This document shows positions 54,003 to 61,919 of a DNA stretch of 64,000 nucleotides, one piece after another. Below the pieces are notes generated by a model. That model ran no database searches. It saw only the letters and a program-made list of their open reading frames with translations, and was not told where the DNA came from. Both the position numbers and the translations under genes were made by a program. Numbering within the stretch: the first letter of the stretch is position 1; every line of letters begins with the position of its first letter. The DNA is taken from the NCBI GenBank assembly GCA_022841345.1, contig JALHRR010000027.1:1-64000 (forward strand), written 5' to 3'. This DNA comes from Saprospiraceae bacterium. Its GTDB lineage: Bacteria > Bacteroidota > Bacteroidia > Chitinophagales > Saprospiraceae.

Positions 54003-55379
54003 ATGAAGATATCTTTTTTATCACTGCTATTGTTTTTTACAATTTCCATTAACGCTCAGCAGTGCTGGAAAATGGTCAGTTTAGGAGCTGATTTTTGTGT
54101 GGCATTAAAACAGGACGGCACACTATGGGCATGGGGGCATAACGAAAGTGGGCAATTGGGAATTGGTTCATTTGAGGATATGTTACTGCCCACAAAAGTC
54201 GGAATGGAATCCGACTGGGATTCCATTTCAGCCGGGTATGGATTTGTTGTTGCATTAAAGACAAATGGTACGATCTGGGTGTGGGGGAGAAACGACTTTG
54301 GATTAGGAATGGAGCCTAATAGTATTGTCAATACTCCTACTCAGGTGGGTTCTGATTCTGACTGGAAATATGTTCATGCCGGAGCAGCTCATTCGTTTGG
54401 TATTAAAAATGATGGAACACTTTGGTCATGGGGCAGAAATGATTTTGGTCAATTGGGTATCGGATTCTTTAATCATTCAAATGTACCGGTACAGGTCGGA
54501 AATGATAGCGATTGGAAAGCTGTTGCGGCAGGAAACCTTCATAGTTTGGGAGTGAAAACGGATAATACTCTGTGGTCATGGGGGTATAATTTTGCCGGTC
54601 AATTAGGACTGGGAACTGCAGGTTTCGGAACTGAAGTCAATATACCCACACAAATAACAACGATCCCTGCGAATCAATGGAAGTGTGTTGCTGCAGGCGG
54701 TCGGCATAGTTTAGCTGTATCTGAAGATGGAAAACTTTGGGTATGGGGCAATAACAATTTATTCGCCCTTGGTTTAAATGATGGATCGGAATATAAATCT
54801 TTGCCAACTCTGATAGATAATACTACCAACTGGAAAATGGTTGCCGGTGGCATTAACAATACACTTGCTGTCAAAGAGGACAATACAGTTTGGGGTTGGG
54901 GGGAAAATGTTGATGGACAGCTGGGCGATGGTTCAAATATAAATCGGGCAAGTCCGGTTCAGATCAATATTGATGCAGAATGGTTGTTTGTTGACAGTGG
55001 CTTGCAGCATTCAATGTTCTTAAACGAAGATGGAATCTTAACAACAGGAAGAAATAATTATGGAGAATTGGGAATAGGTTCGCTTGTCGGATACAATACG
55101 CCGCAAAGTGTGATTTGTCCTATTAAACTGGGAGTGGCAGAGTATCCGGAATTATCCTTTATTGCTTATCCAAATCCGGTGGATGAAGTCTTATTCCTGC
55201 GAAACATTAACAATATTAAAATTGACGAAATCCAAATTTTAAACAGTACCGGAAGAGTGGTTTTAAAAGAAAAGAATGAATATTCAGCCATTAGAGTAGA
55301 TCAATTACAGTCAGGTCTCTATCTGTTGCAAATCCTTTCCGGAAATCATTGGTATCATATTAAATTCATCAGGGAGTAA
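54003..55379 (+). CDS. RCC1-repeat T9SS-secreted protein
   Basis: A 458-residue secreted protein with a signal peptide (MKISFLSLLLFFTISINAQ). It has about seven RCC1-type propeller repeats, each with a W-x-W-G-x-N/D-x-x-GQLG-type core (DGTLWAWGHNESGQLGIG, NGTIWVWGRNDFGLGM, DGTLWSWGRNDFGQLGIG, DNTLWSWGYNFAGQLGLG, DNTVWGWGENVDGQLGDG). The C-terminal T9SS sorting domain is AYPNPVDEVLFLRNIN...QLQSGLYLLQIL. It is expected on the cell surface as a binding propeller. The ligand is unknown. Confidence 0.93.
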   Translation: MKISFLSLLLFFTISINAQQCWKMVSLGADFCVALKQDGTLWAWGHNESGQLGIGSFEDMLLPTKVGMESDWDSISAGYGFVVALKTNGTIWVWGRNDFGLGMEPNSIVNTPTQVGSDSDWKYVHAGAAHSFGIKNDGTLWSWGRNDFGQLGIGFFNHSNVPVQVGNDSDWKAVAAGNLHSLGVKTDNTLWSWGYNFAGQLGLGTAGFGTEVNIPTQITTIPANQWKCVAAGGRHSLAVSEDGKLWVWGNNNLFALGLNDGSEYKSLPTLIDNTTNWKMVAGGINNTLAVKEDNTVWGWGENVDGQLGDGSNINRASPVQINIDAEWLFVDSGLQHSMFLNEDGILTTGRNNYGELGIGSLVGYNTPQSVICPIKLGVAEYPELSFIAYPNPVDEVLFLRNINNIKIDEIQILNSTGRVVLKEKNEYSAIRVDQLQSGLYLLQILSGNHWYHIKFIRE

Positions 55380-55557
55380 TTTGAAACAATGCTTCATGTA
55401 CGCTCTGAAATCGCTTATTTGCCAATCGCGAGTAAGCATCTGGTTTTCTTTTCATAAAATCCTCAGAATCTGTTTATTCGTTTTTACAAGTTTATAGTCA
55501 TCATGCATTGATGATTCAATCCTGAACCAAAATAAATTTTCTTTCAATTTGATTGAG

Positions 55558-56079
55558 TTATTGCATTAACAAATTACGCTGCTCAAGAATACGGACCCAT
55601 TGCCCGTTTTTCATCATGAAAACCGCTGTCTCACGGACAGACCTGTAAAAGGGCTTGTCTTCTCTTTTTCCGGCATAATTCATGATATAAGTTGTTACGG
55701 CCGTATTGCCGTAAATATGTATCTGCATATCTTTCATCGTGACCGAATCATATTTCTGATTGTTAGGCCCTTTTTCTTTAATCTCTTTTATGATATCATC
55801 ACGGGTGTAAACCTTACCGTTCGCGGCGACAGAGATATAGGTCTGCGCATAATGCTGCTTAAAATGAGTAATTTGATCCTGAGCAGTAGCAGGCGAGAGG
55901 GATAAAGCCTGTTGTACGTCATGATTCAAAATCTCCTTGATTTCTTCCAGTGCAATACTATCTGGGGGGATAGAGACATCTTCTTGTGTAACTTTATTTG
56001 CTTCCGTATTTTGGCCAAAGGCAGATAGTGTAGCAGTAAAAACTACTGAAAGCAGGATGAGTAAATGCTTCATGGACAT
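55558..56079 (-). CDS. Exported SnoaL/DUF4440-like protein
   Basis: A 173-residue protein with signal peptide (MSMKHLLILLSVVFTATLSAFGQ; the second Met is possible as start). The mature domain has NTF2/SnoaL-like organisation: THFKQHYAQTYISVAANGKVYTRDDIIKEIKE, then MQIHIYGNTAVTTYIMNYAGKREDKPFYRSVRETAVFMMKNGQWVRILEQRN, as in DUF4440 proteins. It is probably periplasmic and may bind a small ligand. No partner is visible. Confidence 0.8.
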   Translation of the reverse strand: MSMKHLLILLSVVFTATLSAFGQNTEANKVTQEDVSIPPDSIALEEIKEILNHDVQQALSLSPATAQDQITHFKQHYAQTYISVAANGKVYTRDDIIKEIKEKGPNNQKYDSVTMKDMQIHIYGNTAVTTYIMNYAGKREDKPFYRSVRETAVFMMKNGQWVRILEQRNLLMQ

Positions 56080-56203
56080 TTTTTTTAAATTAGCACTGAA
56101 TTTTCTACAAAGAACTGCATTTCAAATTTACAACTTTTCTTTCCTGTTACGTACGAATACCTCAGTTGTGTGTAGGAGTTGCTTTGAACTGGCTATCATG
56201 TCT

Positions 56204-56752
56204 TTATAGCCATTTGCCTATAATTATTTTAATTCCGAAATGGTTTCCCCACTTAGTTTGTCCATTGTCATATGCAAAATAAGTTCCGCCTAATTGAAGT
56301 CCAAATGTCATTGCGATTCTATTGTCAAACAACAAATTGTATCCTGGTTCAATCCAAAGTCCAAGGTTATTATGCTCTTCAATTCTGTTTCTTGTCAGAC
56401 TTAAAATTGGTGTCACGAAAAATCCATTTGAAATTTCAGTCCTGCTTTCCTTTGGTTTAAAAAATATTGGAAAACCTGTCTCAAGTCCAAAGTGGCTTAT
56501 TTTGTTTCCACTGTTTCTTATACCAAGGTTTAATATTGAAGTCAATCTGATGTCAAGTCTTTTTGTTAAAGATCTTTGATATACAAGCGGAAAAATATTT
56601 ACATCTAATTCTCCTTTGTCATAGAAAGGTTCAACAGTCACACTTGGATTGATTCCGAAAAAGTTATAACTTCTGTCTTCCTGGGCTAAAAGTGAATTTG
56701 CATAAATTACCAGGATAGCCGTAAGAATTATAAATTGTATTATTCTTTTCAT
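56204..56752 (-). CDS. Outer-membrane beta-barrel-like protein
   Basis: A 182-residue exported protein with a signal peptide (MKRIIQFIILTAILVIYANSLLAQ) and about eight amphipathic beta strands, including LDVNIFPLVYQRSLTKRLDIRLTSILNLGI, GFFVTPILSLTRNRIEEHNNLGLWIEPGYNLLFDNRIAMTFGLQLGGTYFAY and a terminal GNHFGIKIIIGKWL. The pattern fits a small outer-membrane barrel. No family name can be given. Confidence 0.7.
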   Translation of the reverse strand: MKRIIQFIILTAILVIYANSLLAQEDRSYNFFGINPSVTVEPFYDKGELDVNIFPLVYQRSLTKRLDIRLTSILNLGIRNSGNKISHFGLETGFPIFFKPKESRTEISNGFFVTPILSLTRNRIEEHNNLGLWIEPGYNLLFDNRIAMTFGLQLGGTYFAYDNGQTKWGNHFGIKIIIGKWL

Positions 56753-57045
56753 CGCCTTTATACTTTTGTCTTTCAGATGGAATATAAAGGCAAGAGGTTA
56801 CACCATGGGAGGGATTTTTAACGCTGAATTATTTCGAAAAATTTACGATCGTTTGTAGAATAGGAGTAATATATACCCTCGTTCGGGTGTGGGGTTTATG
56901 TAGAGAAATTAATAATCATTGGGTGAATGCCCTGCCGCTACTGAAGGTTCCGCCGTGACCCCAAAGCTTTGTCGGGTTCAACAGCCTGTCACGGTTTTTA
57001 CTGTGAAGAACACGAAAGTTTAGTTATTTGGTGCTGGCGTACTTG
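56753..57045. other. Intergenic, no gene recognised
   Basis: 293 bp of AT-rich sequence between the barrel-like gene and the rhodanese remnant. I see no gene, repeat or hairpin that stands out, apart from a GTTAACGG element at 57051-57058 inside the rhodanese end. Confidence 0.4.
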
Positions 57046-57352
57046 TCATCCGTTAACATTCAGCCACTTATTCGTCCCACCACAAAGCCAGATTGCATTC
57101 AGTCCAAACGCTTTCAAAAGTTTTGCTCCGTCTGCTGACCGACCGCCACCTTTTCCACAAGTAGTAACAAATTGAAAGTTTTTATCAAGTTCCGAAATGT
57201 TGTCTTTCAAGTTTTGAAGTGAAATATTCAAGGCATTTGGAATGTGTCCCAGCTCGTATTCTTCTTTGATTCTTACGTCAATGATTATGTAGATACTGGA
57301 ACCGTCATTTTTGGGTAGTGCTGTTAGCAGTTCGGCATTCTGTATTCGTCAT
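57046..57352 (-). pseudogene. Frameshifted rhodanese domain
   Basis: The frame 57046-57348 encodes IYIIIDVRIKEEYELGHIPNALNISLQ and TTCGKGGGRSADGAKLLKAFGLNAIWLCGGTNKWLN. That is a complete rhodanese domain with D-R-EEY motif and catalytic cysteine in CGKGGGRS. It has no ATG, GTG or TTG start before residue 40 of the domain. A proper ATG at 57352, overlapping the stop of the upstream gene as ATGA, reads only 15 codons (MTNTEC...) before a stop. A single-base shift within about 20-40 nt would join them, so the gene was probably a coupled rhodanese and is now broken (or this is a sequencing error). Confidence 0.72.
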
Positions 57353-57421
57353 TTTTGTTTCAGCATCAATTGAAAAGCCAAATCCGAAGATACCCATTCT
57401 TCAATTATTAAATCCTGATCA
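57331..57421 (-). repeat. Duplicated gene tail, copy A
   Basis: This 91-bp segment covers the last 24 codons of the ester-cyclase-like gene and the start of the rhodanese frame. It recurs at 57928-58019 with few mismatches and one indel. Confidence 0.88.
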
Positions 57422-57747
57422 AAACGAGAAACAACAATTTCGTACCATTTAACGCTTTTATCAGAAGCGGGAATTCCTTTTAAATCTGCTTTATGTGTCC
57501 CGCTTAGTGTTCGTTGCCAGGTCAATACATTGTCTGTCTGGCATAAAATCTCAATTTTTACAATTTTTATATCGGGAATAGCTGTCCTTAATTGTTTAGT
57601 AAACTGCTTAATAAATTTGTGTCCATTGTGGGTCTTTTCGCCGGCGTGGGCTATATACTTCTGTGAAAAAGCAGCGTCAACAATGTTCATATTCCCTTGT
57701 CCAATTAATTGGTCGGCAATGTATTTGATCTGGTTTAATTTGTCCAT
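57349..57747 (-). CDS. SnoaL-like ester cyclase family protein
   Basis: A 132-residue cytoplasmic protein of the SnoaL/polyketide-cyclase-like family (DKLNQIKYIADQLIGQGNMNIVDAAFSQKYIAHAGEKTHNGHKFIKQFTKQLRTAIPDIKI, NVLTWQRTLSGTHKADLKGIPASDKSVKWYEIVVSRFDQDLIIEEW). Members act on varied small molecules or none; the substrate is unknown. The stop overlaps the ATG of the broken rhodanese gene (ATGA). Its 3' end is copied at 57928-58019, next to the downstream kinase gene. Confidence 0.85.
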   Translation of the reverse strand: MDKLNQIKYIADQLIGQGNMNIVDAAFSQKYIAHAGEKTHNGHKFIKQFTKQLRTAIPDIKIVKIEILCQTDNVLTWQRTLSGTHKADLKGIPASDKSVKWYEIVVSRFDQDLIIEEWVSSDLAFQLMLKQK

Positions 57748-57927
57748 TTATTTTTATTTTTCTTGAAGTCGGTGAAGTCGTCTCTTAAGCTGATCGCAAT
57801 CGGTTTCGGGCTTTGTAAAGATGGCGATTTTCAACACAAATGTTGATACGGAGAACCCAACTTTGATTAACCAAAAATGTGTCTGCTGAGCACGGACCCG
57901 CCACTTTTGCCATACTGCAGTTACCAT
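57748..57927. other. Intergenic sequence upstream of SnoaL-like gene
   Basis: About 180 bp with no gene that I can support. It continues into the repeat copy at 57928 and then the histidine kinase stop at 58025. Confidence 0.4.
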
Positions 57928-58019
57928 TTCGGAATTCTGTATTTGTCATTTATGTTTCAGCGTCAATTAAAAAAGCCAAATCCGAAGATACCCATTCTTC
58001 AATTATTAAATCCTGGTCA
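57928..58019 (-). repeat. Duplicated gene tail, copy B
   Basis: Copy of 57331-57421: TTCGG-ATTCTGTATT-GTCATT-TGTTTCAGC, TCAATT, AAAGCCAAATCCGAAGATAC and CTTCAATTATTAAATCCTG. It has no open gene and ends 5 bp before the kinase stop codon. Confidence 0.88.
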
Positions 58020-58024
58020 GTGGT

Positions 58025-59926
58025 TTAATCCTGTTGATTTGCAGGCAGGTAAATGTCAAAGGTGGCTCCCATGTTTAGTTCTCCCTTTGCTTTTATGATG
58101 CCGTTGTGATTCTCTACAATATTTTTTACGATGGCAAGCCCGATGCCTGTACCTGCAATTTTCTGCTTTTCATGCAAGCGCTGAAACACTTCAAAGATCC
58201 GGTCTTTGTATTGAGGCTCAAAGCCAATGCCGTTGTCGCTAATGCTGAAGTGGTAATATTCTGTTTCAGTTTTAGGGTCTGCGCCGGGCACCTGACTTGA
58301 TTTTACTTTTTCGTTCTTAATAGTTATATGTGGTGGTGTATCGGGTTTAGAAAATTTAAGTGCGTTGCCAATAAGATTATATATCATTTGCCTGAACTGG
58401 AAGGGGATAACACTTGCCTCACCCAATTCAGCTACTTCAATGATAGCTTGTTTCTCCTCAATGGTTTCTGCAAATTCCTCCAGCACCTGGTTTATAATTT
58501 GATTGAGGCTGATGTTTTGAAATTGTTGTATCTGAGTTTTTGTGCGTGAATAGGTAAGTAAATCAGCAATGAGATTTTGCATTCGCCTGGCAGCATTTTT
58601 CATTTTCTCAAAATAAATTTTGCCTGCATCAGATAAGTTTTGTTGTTCAACATCACTAATGCGGGAAGCAAAAATTTGTATTTGCCGCAGCGGCTCCTGC
58701 AAATCATGGCTGGATATGTAGTTGACTGACTCTAACTCTTTGTTGACTTTTGCCAGGGTTTTATTTTTTTCTTCCAGCTCCTTTGACACTTTTTTTATTT
58801 CGGAGATATCCTGATAGGAAGCCAGCGCATATTTTTTATTTCCAATTTCAATTATCTCGTAAAAAACAATAGCATGAAATGTGGTCCCGTTTTTTCTGGT
58901 ATATATCACCTCAAAACCATTCTCAAACAATTTATCTCTCAGGTTCACCAATAATTCGACTAATTCTTCCTGAGGCAATGCCTGCAATTCATCAATGGTG
59001 CGGTCTTCCTGAAGTTCTTTAAAGAGTATTGCTTGCGTTCTTTCTTTTTCTTCCTGAGATACGATATTTAATTCGTCAGTAGTACGACCAATTACTTCTT
59101 CGGCTGTGAATCCAAATAGTTTGTAAAAAAGCTTATTGGCATAAATTATGTGGTTAGTGCCTATTTCCGCAAATACCATTGCAACAGGGTTGTTGTCAAA
59201 GATTTTTAAAAATTGCTCCCCGCCTTTTATCAGTTCTTCGTTTTTCTTTTCAAGCGCTATGTAAGCTTCCTGTACTTTAGTTTGTAACTCCTGTGAATTA
59301 TGTAAATCTCTGTTGATTTTTGAATAGGAAACCCAAAGAATGAACAAAGCACCCAAAAAAAGAATGATGATGAATAGGGGAGTGATAAAAGCAAGCAACG
59401 TAAATTTTTGTTTCCGCACGTCAAGCAGCTGTGTTTCTGTCAGCGACATCTTATTTATTTGCTCCTTAATTTTTTCAGATTTATTAAATCCGTTAGTAAG
59501 AAGCTGCTTTAATGCAGGATCAACTTGTACTGGTTTAAATTCCTCCAACTTCAAGTCAGCTGATTTTTCGTTGATTGCGGCGCGTAATTTTTTAAGGTTT
59601 TCAATCTGTTCAGGATTGTCTCTTGTCAGGCTGTCAACTACATTTAATTCATGGTTAATCGTATTTACTTCTTTGTCTCTGTTTGAAAGCAGTGTTGAAT
59701 CTCCTGTGAGCATGTAAGCTCTCTGATTACTTGTGACATCATTAAATGCACTTGAAATTATTTTTAGTGAAAGGTTTACTTCATTGGTATGATTGACCCA
59801 TTTATAAGAATCAATCAGTTGATTTGTTTGCAAATGTCCATAGATAGAGAGTGCAGCTAAAAAAATAGTTGTGAGAATATAAATGATTCTGACTTGAGGA
59901 AGTGAAATGTTTGCTTTTTTACTCAT
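58025..59926 (-). CDS. CHASE3/PAS sensor histidine kinase
   Basis: A 633-residue inner-membrane kinase. The order is transmembrane helix (about 11-31), a CHASE3-like periplasmic four-helix domain (about 40-170), a second transmembrane helix (about 177-200), a coiled segment, a PAS domain (about 238-380, with FLKIFDNNPVAMVFAE and an insert about 300-340), a HisKA domain with H407 (SSHDLQEPLRQI) and a HATPase (GIGFEPQYKDRIFEVFQRLHEKQKIAGTGIGLAIVKNIVE). The HATPase G-boxes look intact. It forms an operon with the single-domain response regulator, whose gene precedes it by 14 bp. Confidence 0.93.
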   Translation of the reverse strand: MSKKANISLPQVRIIYILTTIFLAALSIYGHLQTNQLIDSYKWVNHTNEVNLSLKIISSAFNDVTSNQRAYMLTGDSTLLSNRDKEVNTINHELNVVDSLTRDNPEQIENLKKLRAAINEKSADLKLEEFKPVQVDPALKQLLTNGFNKSEKIKEQINKMSLTETQLLDVRKQKFTLLAFITPLFIIILFLGALFILWVSYSKINRDLHNSQELQTKVQEAYIALEKKNEELIKGGEQFLKIFDNNPVAMVFAEIGTNHIIYANKLFYKLFGFTAEEVIGRTTDELNIVSQEEKERTQAILFKELQEDRTIDELQALPQEELVELLVNLRDKLFENGFEVIYTRKNGTTFHAIVFYEIIEIGNKKYALASYQDISEIKKVSKELEEKNKTLAKVNKELESVNYISSHDLQEPLRQIQIFASRISDVEQQNLSDAGKIYFEKMKNAARRMQNLIADLLTYSRTKTQIQQFQNISLNQIINQVLEEFAETIEEKQAIIEVAELGEASVIPFQFRQMIYNLIGNALKFSKPDTPPHITIKNEKVKSSQVPGADPKTETEYYHFSISDNGIGFEPQYKDRIFEVFQRLHEKQKIAGTGIGLAIVKNIVENHNGIIKAKGELNMGATFDIYLPANQQD

Positions 59927-59940
59927 GTTTAATTTCTATG

Positions 59941-60378
59941 TCAGGTGATCGTTAAAAGAAATTGTTCTATGGGTGGTTGCTGACTTTGTTGCGGCTTAGT
60001 AAAAAGCAATACTGTTTCAATTGCTTTTTTTAGGTGTTCAAATGAGTTGGGTTTGCGTACATAATAGTTTGCTCCCAGGGAATAGGTTTTTTCAACTGCA
60101 ATATGGTTATCTGTTGTTGAAAAAATTATCACCATAATATCTTTTAGCTTGGGGGTGTTTCTGATTTCAGTTAAACATTCATACCCATTTTTAAACGGCA
60201 TATTGAGGTCAAGAAAAATAGCATCAGGCGGTGGGGGCACGGTATCGTCCAGGGTTTTCATTAAAACAACTCCATTTTGTGAAATGGTGAGTTGGGTTTG
60301 GATGCTCAGCTCTTTCAGCGCATCCTGAAATAATTCACGGTCATCACAATCGTCATCAGCCAGGAAAATATTTTTCAT
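59941..60378 (-). CDS. Single-domain response regulator (Rcp1-like)
   Basis: A 145-residue stand-alone receiver. Acidic pocket D8-D10 (LADDDCDD), phosphoacceptor D57 (AIFLDLNMPFKNG), a Ser/Thr (IIFSTTDN) and Lys (VRKPNSFEHL) are present. There is no output domain, so it probably relays phosphate or modulates a protein partner, as in Rcp1-type regulators. Its neighbour and likely partner is the CHASE3/PAS kinase downstream in the same transcript. Confidence 0.92.
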   Translation of the reverse strand: MKNIFLADDDCDDRELFQDALKELSIQTQLTISQNGVVLMKTLDDTVPPPPDAIFLDLNMPFKNGYECLTEIRNTPKLKDIMVIIFSTTDNHIAVEKTYSLGANYYVRKPNSFEHLKKAIETVLLFTKPQQSQQPPIEQFLLTIT

Positions 60379-60639
60379 TTGTTTTTTAATTTATTTGATG
60401 AAGATAAAAAATTCTTCTTTTCTTAAGTTAAAATGAACGATAAAATAAAGTGGCAGCTGCGCTGGGGAAAAAGCACCTGTGAAGCAACTTGCGTAGCGGA
60501 TGGGAGGCGTTGCTTTTCTTTTGCTCAAGGATTGCAAACATGGATTGTGTGAAATACGTAATGGATTTCAATTGGATTATTTCAATTATCCTTTCTGGAT
60601 TTTCTTATAATCTTGATGAAAATTTGCTCAGTTCAAAAC
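60379..60639. other. Intergenic region upstream of response regulator
   Basis: No gene is recognised. It contains AT-rich sequence that should hold the promoter for the response regulator operon, and leads into the 24-bp tandem repeat. Confidence 0.4.
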
Positions 60640-60701
60640 TGGTACACTTTGCGTGAGATTTAGTGGCACACTTTGGATTAGATTTAGTGGTACACTTTAC
60701 C
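60640..60701. repeat. 24-bp tandem repeat, possible IS21-like end
   Basis: The 24-bp unit TGGTACACTTTGCGTGAGATTTAG is followed directly by TGGCACACTTTGGATTAGATTTAG and a third partial unit TGGTACACTTTACC. Multiple short repeats with a TACACTTT core are typical of one end of IS21-family elements, where they bind transposase. No transposase remains nearby, so this would be a solo relic; alternatively it is a regulator binding array. Confidence 0.6.
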
Positions 60702-60734
60702 TCTTAATATTTATTTAAAGTTCACTTACTTATA

Positions 60735-61088
60735 CTACTCGCTGAAAATCAATCCCGGATCAATATTCAATTTATTGTATAATCCTTTTGCCAGCTCAAA
60801 ACTTAGCGGTCTTTTACCATTTAAGATTTCACTGATTCTTGAAGGTGTTGTTCCCAAAATTTGAGCTATATCTTTTTGTTTCAATTTTCTTTGATACATT
60901 CTCAACTCAATCATCTCTTTTAACGATTCAACTTCAAATGGATAATTAGTTTCTTCATATGTTGCTATCTCTTCAGATAAGGAATCTAATTCCTGACTTA
61001 ACCGATCGGGAAGTTCCCCCTTTTCAGTAAGTAGTTTAAATAACTCTTCCAGTCTCCTGTTCTTATTAGTATATTCTGACTTTGTCAT
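60735..61088 (-). CDS. HigA-like XRE antitoxin
   Basis: A 117-residue protein with a charged helical N-terminus and a C-terminal XRE helix-turn-helix (about 64-116): LKQKDIAQILGTTPSRISEILNGKRPLSFELAKGLYNKLNI. This layout is that of HigA-type antitoxins, which bind DNA and neutralise a HigB-type RNase. No HigB gene is present next to it; instead it follows the AbiE-like gene pair and the small ORF, 4 bp after the latter's stop. It could be the fourth component or regulator of that cluster, on the minus strand. Confidence 0.8.
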   Translation of the reverse strand: MTKSEYTNKNRRLEELFKLLTEKGELPDRLSQELDSLSEEIATYEETNYPFEVESLKEMIELRMYQRKLKQKDIAQILGTTPSRISEILNGKRPLSFELAKGLYNKLNIDPGLIFSE

Positions 61089-61092
61089 TTTT

Positions 61093-61269
61093 TTAATTTT
61101 TTTTCTCAGTAAGACCTAATCTTATGCTTTCCAGAATACTAGCTTTTTGTTCAAGAGTTTCTTCCATTGAATCATTTATCATTAACTCCAGCACTTCGGA
61201 TTCACCATCTATAGCTTTTTTTAAGATGCCGGATACTCTCTCTGCCAGTTTCTCATTGTCTTTTATTAT
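61093..61269 (-). CDS. Candidate 58-codon ORF without canonical start
   Basis: The frame reads IIKDNEKLAERVSGILKKAI, GESEVLELMIN, DSMEETLEQKASILESIRLG, LTEKKN: a coherent charged helical protein. It opens with ATA overlapping the stop of the upstream nucleotidyltransferase gene (AUAA), resembling a degraded AUGA coupling. No ATG, GTG or TTG exists before codon 26. It ends 4 bp before the XRE gene. It may be a real small protein with a rare start, or an ORF that lost its start. Confidence 0.45.
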   Translation of the reverse strand: MIKDNEKLAERVSGILKKAIDGESEVLELMINDSMEETLEQKASILESIRLGLTEKKN

Positions 61270-61919
61270 TTTTTTATTTCTCTGCCGAGTACTATTAATC
61301 CAACTTCATCATGGTTTCTGTCTTCATCATATAGATCGTTATGCTCTTCCCATATCAGATTGGTCTCAATGTCTGGATAGTATTTGCAAATAAGACTTAT
61401 ATCTTTTATGTCTTTTGCTCTTCTGTCAGGTCGATCATCATAAGCTATTAGCTTTAATATCATAATACCCGGTATTGAGCAAGCTTTATAGGCTTCTTCT
61501 TCTATGACAGTATCAATGCTTCCATGAAGATAAGCTTCTTTGAAACCATCCAATTTAATTTTAGTCATACCACGGCCCTCCACGACGACTTCTCCGTTTT
61601 CAGCAATCTCACCAAACGGAAGCAGATCTATCCTTTTACCTTCAGTATCCAATCCAAATTCGTTATCAGGGGATTGCGTATATCCAAATTTCTTTATAAG
61701 ATATTTCTTGAGTTCACTATAAGTTTCTTGATCTGGGACAAACACACCAAAGTCAATATCTCGTGTTCCACTTGATTCTTTGCCGCCATGAACATACCAT
61801 ATATTCCTTGCTACTGCCCCCACTAAAAAAAAGTCAATATCTAAATGGTCACAAGCGGAAGCTATATTTTGTAAGACTTCTTTGAGTCCCTCTACTTGAA
61901 GCGCATCATATGTGATCAT
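61266..61919 (-). CDS. AbiEii-like nucleotidyltransferase
   Basis: A 217-residue protein of the nucleotidyltransferase toxin type (AbiEii/COG2253-like). FFLVGAVARNIWYVHG and SGTRDIDFGVFV provide the G-rich loop and the D54/D56 metal-binding pair; then KLDGFKEAYLHGSIDTV, MILKLIAYDDRPDRRAKDIKDI and a C-terminal helical domain. Such enzymes are toxins or tRNA-modifying NTases paired with AbiEi-type antitoxins. It overlaps the antitoxin-like gene by 14 bp and is followed by the small ORF at 61269. Signature consensus is clear, but pathway and target are not. Confidence 0.85.
   Translation of the reverse strand: MITYDALQVEGLKEVLQNIASACDHLDIDFFLVGAVARNIWYVHGGKESSGTRDIDFGVFVPDQETYSELKKYLIKKFGYTQSPDNEFGLDTEGKRIDLLPFGEIAENGEVVVEGRGMTKIKLDGFKEAYLHGSIDTVIEEEAYKACSIPGIMILKLIAYDDRPDRRAKDIKDISLICKYYPDIETNLIWEEHNDLYDEDRNHDEVGLIVLGREIKK

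Noticed and set aside
40240-57747. Integron-like cassette array
   Set aside because: The run of short unrelated minus-strand genes looks cassette-like, but I could not find consistent attC core sites between genes or an integrase.
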